DNA of 9,619 nt. Origin: a bacterium. Lineage in GTDB: Bacteria; Spirochaetota; Spirochaetia; JABEVK01. The stretch spans positions 1 to 9,619 of the forward strand of contig JAJXVP010000096.1 in NCBI GenBank assembly GCA_021782055.1, given 5' to 3'. Position 1 is the first letter of the stretch; every line of letters starts with the position of its first letter. A program made the position numbers and the translations under genes. Of the stretch, positions 6,019 to 9,619 are shown in pieces. The notes under the pieces were generated by a model. That model was not told the origin of the DNA. It saw only the letters and a list, made by a program, of their open reading frames with translations, and made no database searches.

Positions 6019-7464
6019 TTGATAGCTCTAACAACCTTTCTATTGACTGCGGTACTTGTATTTTTAGGCAACGGACTGACCCCGCTATGGCCAGTCATGT
6101 GGCTGGCGCCGATGCCAGTGCTATGGTTCGCCTTACGCCGGCCTGCGTGGCAGGCCGGTCTTGTTGCCGGTGGGGCCTGGCTTATGGGAAGTCTGAACCT
6201 GTGGAACTACTTTCACCTTTTAGGCATTCCCCCGTTAGGGTGGTTGGCCTCCTTCGGGGCCGAGGCCGTGGTTTTTGCAGGCGGAGTGCTACTGATGCGC
6301 GCCTTGGTTATGCGTCATGCTATTGGGAGTGCTTGGCTTGCCCTTCCATCTTTGTGGGCTGGGTTCGAGTTTTTGGCGAGCCTTACCCCGAACGGGACTG
6401 CAGGTGACTTGGCTTATTCACAACTCAACTTTTTACAGTTTCTACAAACGGCTTCGCTTACCGGCCCCTGGGGTATGAGCTTTGTGCTGATGCTGCTTCC
6501 AACGGGCCTGGTTCTTTCATATCATCTTCTGAGCCGCGAGCGACGCCTGGCGCTGAAGGTTTTGACAGCGACGGTGGGGATTGTAGGGGCCCTGCTCGTT
6601 TTCGGTACGGTGCGGATGGCTTTGCCGCAGTCAGGCCCACACGTACGAGTGGGCCTTATTGCTTCAGATGCCAATGGCGGAGCGGCGGTCGAGCCGCCGG
6701 GTAGTCCGACGGATACTCTGTTAAGTGACTATGCCGTTTATGCCCGCCAGCTCATTACCAAGGGCGCGCAAGTGATCGTTATGCCGGAACACGTCGGAGT
6801 CGTTCGCGACAATGACGTTGCGTATGTGGATGGACTTTTTCAACCGATTGCGGACCAAACCCATGCGGTGCTAGTTATCGGGGTGGCTCGTATCAGCACA
6901 GCAGGCAAGCACAATCAAGCCAGGGTCTATTTGCCAAACTCGCCAGTGCTTACCTACAACAAAGAGCACCTGCTACCTGGTTTCGAGACCACTCAATTGA
7001 GTGCAGGAACGAAGCGATTATACTTCGACGCTCCGAAGGGTACAGCTGGGCCAGAGGCAGCCTCGAAATGGGGTGTTGAAATCTGCAAAGACATGGATTT
7101 TACCGAGCCGTCGTGGCGTTATGGTAACGCTGGAGTAGGTCTGATGTTGGTGCCGGCGTGGGATTTTTCTGTGGATGGCCTTTGGCATGGACACCTTGCC
7201 GTGATGCGCGCTGTCGAAAATGGGTTTAGCTTGGTACGGGCGGCACGAGAGGGGCTTTTGACTGCAGCAGACGAGTATGGACGAATTCTCGCCGAAAAGA
7301 CCAGCAATGCAGGTCACTTCGCGACGCTAATAGCGGACGTTCCCGTAGAACACCAGCAAACGCTGTTTCAAATTCTAGGTGACTGGTTTGGATGGTTCTC
7401 GCTAGGTCTGTTGGCGTTTGTTTTGGGGCGCCTGTGGCTTGGGCCGAGGACGAAGGGAGTATGA
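6019..7464 (+). CDS. Lnt-like membrane-anchored nitrilase-superfamily protein (putative apolipoprotein N-acyltransferase)
   Basis: 481 residues with the Lnt layout. About six hydrophobic helices fill residues 1-200, a periplasm-facing carbon-nitrogen hydrolase domain spans about 208-445, and a final membrane helix sits at about 455-473 (FGWFSLGLLAFVLGRLWLG). Lnt moves an acyl chain from phospholipid to the N-terminal Cys of lipoproteins in the inner membrane. The catalytic triad is visible: E257 in VIVMPEHVG, K315 in YNKEHLLPGFE and C356 in VEICKDMDF. Canonical Lnt has ICYE after the Cys where this protein has ICKD, so it belongs to a divergent branch and could use another amine or acyl substrate. 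Length is close to the roughly 510 of E. coli Lnt. The TTG start is preceded in frame by TAA at 6016-6018, which excludes a longer protein. It stands alone, with no neighbouring lipoprotein-pathway gene. Confidence 0.85.
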   Translation: MIALTTFLLTAVLVFLGNGLTPLWPVMWLAPMPVLWFALRRPAWQAGLVAGGAWLMGSLNLWNYFHLLGIPPLGWLASFGAEAVVFAGGVLLMRALVMRHAIGSAWLALPSLWAGFEFLASLTPNGTAGDLAYSQLNFLQFLQTASLTGPWGMSFVLMLLPTGLVLSYHLLSRERRLALKVLTATVGIVGALLVFGTVRMALPQSGPHVRVGLIASDANGGAAVEPPGSPTDTLLSDYAVYARQLITKGAQVIVMPEHVGVVRDNDVAYVDGLFQPIADQTHAVLVIGVARISTAGKHNQARVYLPNSPVLTYNKEHLLPGFETTQLSAGTKRLYFDAPKGTAGPEAASKWGVEICKDMDFTEPSWRYGNAGVGLMLVPAWDFSVDGLWHGHLAVMRAVENGFSLVRAAREGLLTAADEYGRILAEKTSNAGHFATLIADVPVEHQQTLFQILGDWFGWFSLGLLAFVLGRLWLGPRTKGV

Positions 7465-7560
7465 CGCTTTTTTGTGGAGTCATCTGTGGCAAATATCGAA
7501 CAACTGAAGGAAAAGCCAGAGCTTCGAGCCCGGGCAACTATCCAGCGACACCTTGACTGG

Positions 7561-7641
7561 AGTGAACAGTCAGTCGTTCTTCTGTCTTTGGAAGACTACC
7601 TCTACTGTTTGAGCAACGATCCCAAAAGCCTTATGAATTGA
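7561..7641 (+). pseudogene. yefM-yoeB relic: in-frame yefM/yoeB fusion remnant
   Basis: Bases 7561-7600 match yefM 5501-5540 at 38 of 40 positions, both differences being third-base synonymous. Bases 7601-7632 then match yoeB 5693-5724 at 26 of 32. The junction is gaagactacc, present at 5531-5540 and again at 5683-5692 in the intact module; the relic has one copy and lacks the intervening 152 bp. Both copies of this 10-mer encode EDY in frame, so the relic reads SEQSVVLLSLEDY then LYCLSNDPKSL before TGA at 7639-7641. The frame is open upstream to a GTG at 7486, but those 25 codons are not recognisable. A functional product is unlikely. Confidence 0.85.
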
Positions 7642-7754
7642 GGCTGAGACGGTCCAGCTTGGTTTTCCAAGTCCACTTTCCTAGCCTTTCCGGAGTGCCT
7701 ACCTCGTATTTCTATTGCACGTTAAACGCAAGATATTTAGCTAGTAAAAATTCG

Positions 7755-7913
7755 ATGGAATCCCGAAAAAATGAAACCCTGAAAGCCGAACGAAGGCTTT
7801 GTTTTGAGAACGTCGCCGAGCTTGTCCGCTCAGGTGAGGAACTGGACGGGATCTTTTTGAAGACCATCTACCCCAGCCGAGATCTGAATAAGCAGAATGG
7901 AGGTTTGCCATGA
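7755..7913 (+). CDS. Shortened BrnT-like/DUF4258-like toxin
   Basis: A 52-residue ORF from ATG 7755. SRKNETLKAERRLCFENVAELV (residues 3-24) corresponds to the N-terminal helix region of small toxins that pair with CopG-type antitoxins. GIFLKTIYPSR (32-42) corresponds to their C-terminal strand, usually FLKTIIPSRK. Between them, after GEELD, relatives carry some 30 more residues (HPN...YLVPFV region), which are missing here without loss of frame, junction near 7848. The stop overlaps the following antitoxin start as ATGA, and a strong GGAGG for that antitoxin lies inside this gene. An ORF extension upstream to TTG 7638 has no family support. Either a disabled toxin or a minimal variant; the family call rests on remembered motifs. 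Confidence 0.6.
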   Translation: MESRKNETLKAERRLCFENVAELVRSGEELDGIFLKTIYPSRDLNKQNGGLP

Positions 7914-8179
7914 GTAGCGACTACGTTCCCAATTTTGAGTTTCTCGACGATGAGGAGAAAGAACTTCAACACCTCGACGCTGCAACTTCCTTCCCCAAGG
8001 AAGTTCAGGAGGAGCTTCTGGAACCCTATCTGTCCAGCCCCCGCAAGAACGTCACCATGCGCCTGGCCGAGGGAATCCCGTACCAGACCCTGGCGTCGAT
8101 GATCCTGCAAAAGTACGTCCGGGGTAGCCTTTTAGAAAAAGAGACCGTGAAGGAAGTCGTGAAGGACCTGAGAGCCTAG
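7910..8179 (+). CDS. CopG-family antitoxin with shortened ribbon-helix-helix domain
   Basis: An 89-residue acidic protein. FEFLDDEEKELQ (9-20) matches the N-terminal toxin-binding part of CopG-type antitoxins, and EGIPYQTLASMILQKYVRGSLLEK (54-77) is their characteristic helix 2 with tail. Relatives have a DNA-contacting strand (IRLS-like), then helix 1 of about 14 residues before EGIPYQTL. Here VTMRL runs directly into AEGIPYQTL, an in-frame loss near 8066. Without helix 1 the ribbon-helix-helix dimer should not form normally, although toxin binding might remain. The start ATG has GGAGG (7899-7903) at 6-base spacing and overlaps the preceding toxin stop by four bases, so translation is coupled. 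Confidence 0.75.
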   Translation: MSSDYVPNFEFLDDEEKELQHLDAATSFPKEVQEELLEPYLSSPRKNVTMRLAEGIPYQTLASMILQKYVRGSLLEKETVKEVVKDLRA

Positions 8180-8243
8180 AGTGTTCCTCTCGGAGTAACG
8201 GGCCGTCGGCTGACCCCATTCCGAGTGGCCCTAAAAATGGAAA

Positions 8244-8257
8244 AAGCCTTGTGGCTT
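8244..8257 (-). terminator. Weak terminator after the orphan antitoxin
   Basis: Read on the minus strand, AAGCC-ACAA-GGCTT (8257 to 8244) runs into further T residues (five Ts at 8241-8245 in all). It begins 6 bases beyond the stop codon of the minus-strand antitoxin. The stem is only 5 bp, so strength is doubtful. Confidence 0.35.
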
Positions 8258-8263
8258 GCAAAC

Positions 8264-8479
8264 TCACAGAATCCCCATAGCGTCATCAAGGCTAATGGTT
8301 TTCTGTCCACTTGCCAGAAACTCTTGATATTCAGCTTCAGAGATGTAGTAATCTTCAAGGGCTTCTAAGTTCTCACTAAGGGCTTTTATGGCATAGAAAG
8401 ACTTAGTTCGACCCGTCTTTTTGGCCAACAAAGAAAGCCTGGCTTCAAGCTCAGAAGGAATACGGAGAAAAAGCATCAT
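8264..8479 (-). CDS. Orphan ribbon-helix-helix (RelB/CopG-type) antitoxin
   Basis: A 71-residue protein with a complete RHH fold: strand MLFLRIPSE (2-10), helix 1 LEARLSLLAKKTG (11-23), turn RTKSF, and helix 2 YAIKALSENLEALEDYYIS (29-47). The tail AEYQEFLASGQKTISLDDAMGIL resembles RelB/DUF6290 antitoxins that partner RelE/ParE toxins. It would repress its own promoter and block a toxin. GAGGG (8485-8489 on the minus strand) fits the tandem ATG-ATG start. No toxin follows: the 84 bases between its stop and 8180 contain no RelE-like frame, only a weak terminator. It is thus a stand-alone antitoxin, possibly a remnant or an anti-addiction gene. Confidence 0.82.
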   Translation of the reverse strand: MMLFLRIPSELEARLSLLAKKTGRTKSFYAIKALSENLEALEDYYISEAEYQEFLASGQKTISLDDAMGIL

Positions 8480-8610
8480 TCAGTCCCTCAATAATAGGTC
8501 GTACCTTTATAACATACCGGATTTTCGGAAAAAAAAGAAGGCTCACTTGCCTGCTGGGACGAAGGTCGCCGAGATCCGCAGCACCCAACAGACACCTGCA
8601 AACGCTTTAG

Positions 8611-8642
8611 CCCCCCTCCCCAAGCCCCCTCCCCAGGCCCCC
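8611..8642 (-). other. G-quadruplex-forming motif (i-motif on the plus strand)
   Basis: The minus strand has five G-runs of 5, 4, 5, 4 and 6 bases separated by loops of 3, 1, 3 and 1 bases. This is well within the usual definition of a four-tetrad quadruplex. It lies in the divergent intergenic region, about 180-210 bases upstream of the desaturase start and about 130 bases upstream of the orphan antitoxin start. The motif is seen directly; folding and role are inferred. Confidence 0.7.
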
Positions 8643-8665
8643 AAAAATCTTCCGCTCAGAAAAAC

Positions 8666-8734
8666 AAAAATTCCTCCACGGGGAAAAAAAAATTCCTACT
8701 CGGGAAACAAAAAATTTCCACGCTGGGAATTTTT
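8666..8734. repeat. Three phased A-tract/TTCC…GGAA inverted-repeat units
   Basis: TTCC begins at 8671, 8693 and 8716 and is each time followed by GGAA or GGGAA, with A- or T-runs between the units (8666-8670, 8684-8692, 8709-8714, 8730-8734). Spacing is 22-23 bp, about two helical turns, which favours intrinsic DNA curvature. The third unit is a hairpin, AAAAATTTCC (8710-8719) with GGGAATTTTT (8725-8734), around a 5-base loop with one G-U wobble. It lies 50 bp upstream of the desaturase -35 box. The remaining parts of 8480-8783 show no gene. Confidence 0.55.
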
Positions 8735-8783
8735 CTCCTCTGGCGGGGTTTTCTGTAGGTGTGCGGCATAATTTTTACCAATT

Positions 8784-8812
8784 TTGACAGGAATGATCTT
8801 CCAGTCTATAAT
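8784..8812 (+). promoter_or_regulatory. Perfect-consensus sigma-70 promoter of the desaturase gene
   Basis: TTGACA (8784-8789), a 17-base spacer and TATAAT (8807-8812) match the consensus at all twelve positions. Initiation about 7 bases after the -10 falls on the A of the ATG at 8819, so the transcript should be leaderless. No Shine-Dalgarno sequence precedes the ATG. Confidence 0.85.
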
Positions 8813-8818
8813 GCAAGT

Positions 8819-9619
8819 ATGGCACAAAACCAAGATTCCCGCGTACAGGGGTGGTTCCGAGAAACCAAAAAGTACGAAAAGCCGTCGAAGGCTCGTGCTC
8901 TTTGGCAAATTATCAACACTTCTGTTCCGTTTCTTTCGCTTTGGGCAGTGATTATTTGGTTACTTCGTTCTGGACAACCTTACCTGCTTACTCTTCCCCT
9001 CATCATTCTCGCAGGCTTATTTATGATTCGTCTGTTCATAATCTTTCACGACTGTACCCATGGCTCGTTCTTTGCCAGCGCCACGGCCAACCGCGTCGTG
9101 GGCACACTTTTAGGCATTCTAACGTTCACACCGTTTGCCGATTGGCGAAAAGCCCATAGCATTCACCACGCCAACACCGCCAACCTAGACCAGCGTGGCG
9201 TGGGCGACATTTGGACCTTAACCCTCGAAGAATACCGGGCTTCTAAACCCAGTACCCGTTTTTGGTACAGGGTTTACCGCAACCCCATAGTTTTGTTCCT
9301 TCTCGTTCCGCCGGTCTTATTTTTTATTTTGCAACGTTTTCCTAGTGGAAAGTTTGAACAAAAGAGTCTTCTTAACTTGCATATTACTAATATTGGCATT
9401 GCCGTGTTGGCGGTGGCGTTGGGCTTGCTAGGGGGTTGGAATCTCGTTTACCTGGTGGAACTCCCTATGTTTTACATAGCCTCGATCATCGGGGTTTGGC
9501 TTTTTTACGTTCAACATCAGTTTGACCCAGGCTACTGGCAACGCGAAGAACATTGGCACGCCCACGATGCCGCCATGTTGGGCAGCTCGCACTACAAACT
9601 CCCCAAGGTTTTGCAATGG
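8819..9619 (+). CDS. Membrane fatty acid desaturase (3' end outside window)
   Basis: A di-iron acyl-lipid desaturase that introduces cis double bonds into membrane fatty acids and thereby tunes membrane fluidity. 267 residues are visible and the frame is open at the window edge. Histidine boxes one and two are present: HDCTH (77-81, within IIFHDCTHGSFF) and HSIHH (113-117, within WRKAHSIHHANT). The third box is expected just past the window, following VQHQFDPGYW (231-240), a segment typical of DesA/delta-12-like desaturases. Hydrophobic pairs sit at about 37-74, 155-172 and 190-232. The start ATG 8819 is set by the family N-terminus and by the promoter immediately upstream. Constitutive high transcription is suggested by the consensus promoter; regiospecificity cannot be read from the sequence. 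Confidence 0.93.
   Translation, partial: MAQNQDSRVQGWFRETKKYEKPSKARALWQIINTSVPFLSLWAVIIWLLRSGQPYLLTLPLIILAGLFMIRLFIIFHDCTHGSFFASATANRVVGTLLGILTFTPFADWRKAHSIHHANTANLDQRGVGDIWTLTLEEYRASKPSTRFWYRVYRNPIVLFLLVPPVLFFILQRFPSGKFEQKSLLNLHITNIGIAVLAVALGLLGGWNLVYLVELPMFYIASIIGVWLFYVQHQFDPGYWQREEHWHAHDAAMLGSSHYKLPKVLQW

Noticed and set aside
7495..7505. 11-bp match between the region upstream of the yefM-yoeB relic and the 3' part of yefM (5606-5616)
   Set aside because: Too short to be meaningful; the surrounding bases do not align, so the relic was not extended upstream.
8189..8231. Interleaved inverted repeats CTCGGA/TCCGAG and GGGCC/GGCCC after the CopG-type antitoxin, formally a pseudoknot
   Set aside because: Arms of 5-6 bp at these distances are common by chance and no conservation or context supports an RNA element.
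8421..8771. A 116-codon plus-strand open frame across the divergent intergenic region
   Set aside because: It is antisense to the orphan antitoxin and reads low-complexity Lys/Pro-rich text from the G-quadruplex and A-tract repeats. No ribosome-binding site or family resemblance.
1..9619. CRISPR arrays, tRNA, rRNA, transposase or phage genes
   Set aside because: Scanned for regular repeats, cloverleaf ends, transposase-like frames and long terminal inverted repeats; none found. The TA and Fic/ATPase genes suggest transfer but no mobility gene is present.

Overview
The window is about 9.6 kb of moderately GC-rich bacterial DNA. It has intact housekeeping genes at both edges and in the middle, separated by small accessory loci, most of them toxin–antitoxin (TA) or mobile-type genes in decay. 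The VapC-type and DUF4143-type sequences and the four-domain S1 protein resemble, from memory, homologues in Spirochaetota and some deltaproteobacterial lineages. I hold the taxonomic assignment weakly; only a database search would settle it.

Layout. (1) 2-1381 (+) is the 3' three-quarters of typA/bipA, followed by two hairpins without a U-tract. (2) 1545-3081 (-) holds two adjacent broken genes, a DUF4143-type AAA ATPase and a Fic-domain protein. Both have lost internal blocks and changed frame. (3) 3133-4284 (-) is an intact S1-repeat RNA-binding protein with a promoter that predicts a leaderless mRNA. (4) 4447-5061 (-) is an intact Phd/YefM-type antitoxin followed by a VapC-type PIN toxin that is frameshifted and lacks its middle. 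(5) 5111-5299 (-) is a short unknown ORF. (6) 5355-5907 (+) is a complete yefM-yoeB module with a TGTACA-type operator. (7) 6019-7464 (+) is a membrane-anchored Lnt-like nitrilase-fold protein with its Glu-Lys-Cys triad. (8) 7561-7641 (+) is a relic of a second yefM-yoeB copy, fused in frame by a deletion between the two EDY codons. (9) 7755-8179 (+) is a toxin plus CopG-type antitoxin pair in which each protein seems to lack an internal block. (10) 8264-8479 (-) is an orphan ribbon-helix-helix antitoxin. (11) 8480-8818 is a divergent regulatory region with a G-quadruplex motif, phased A-tract inverted repeats and a perfect-consensus sigma-70 promoter. (12) 8819-9619 (+) is a fatty acid desaturase cut by the window edge.

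The most notable overall pattern is that the accessory loci carry clean internal deletions (about nine, six loci) while the housekeeping genes look full length. One of these deletions is proven inside the window by comparison with its intact paralogue, and it lies between 10-bp direct repeats. The others are inferred from remembered family architecture. I see no convincing new multi-gene system. The best candidates for follow-up are this deletion pattern, the shortened but still cleanly coupled TA pair, and the predicted leaderless transcripts.
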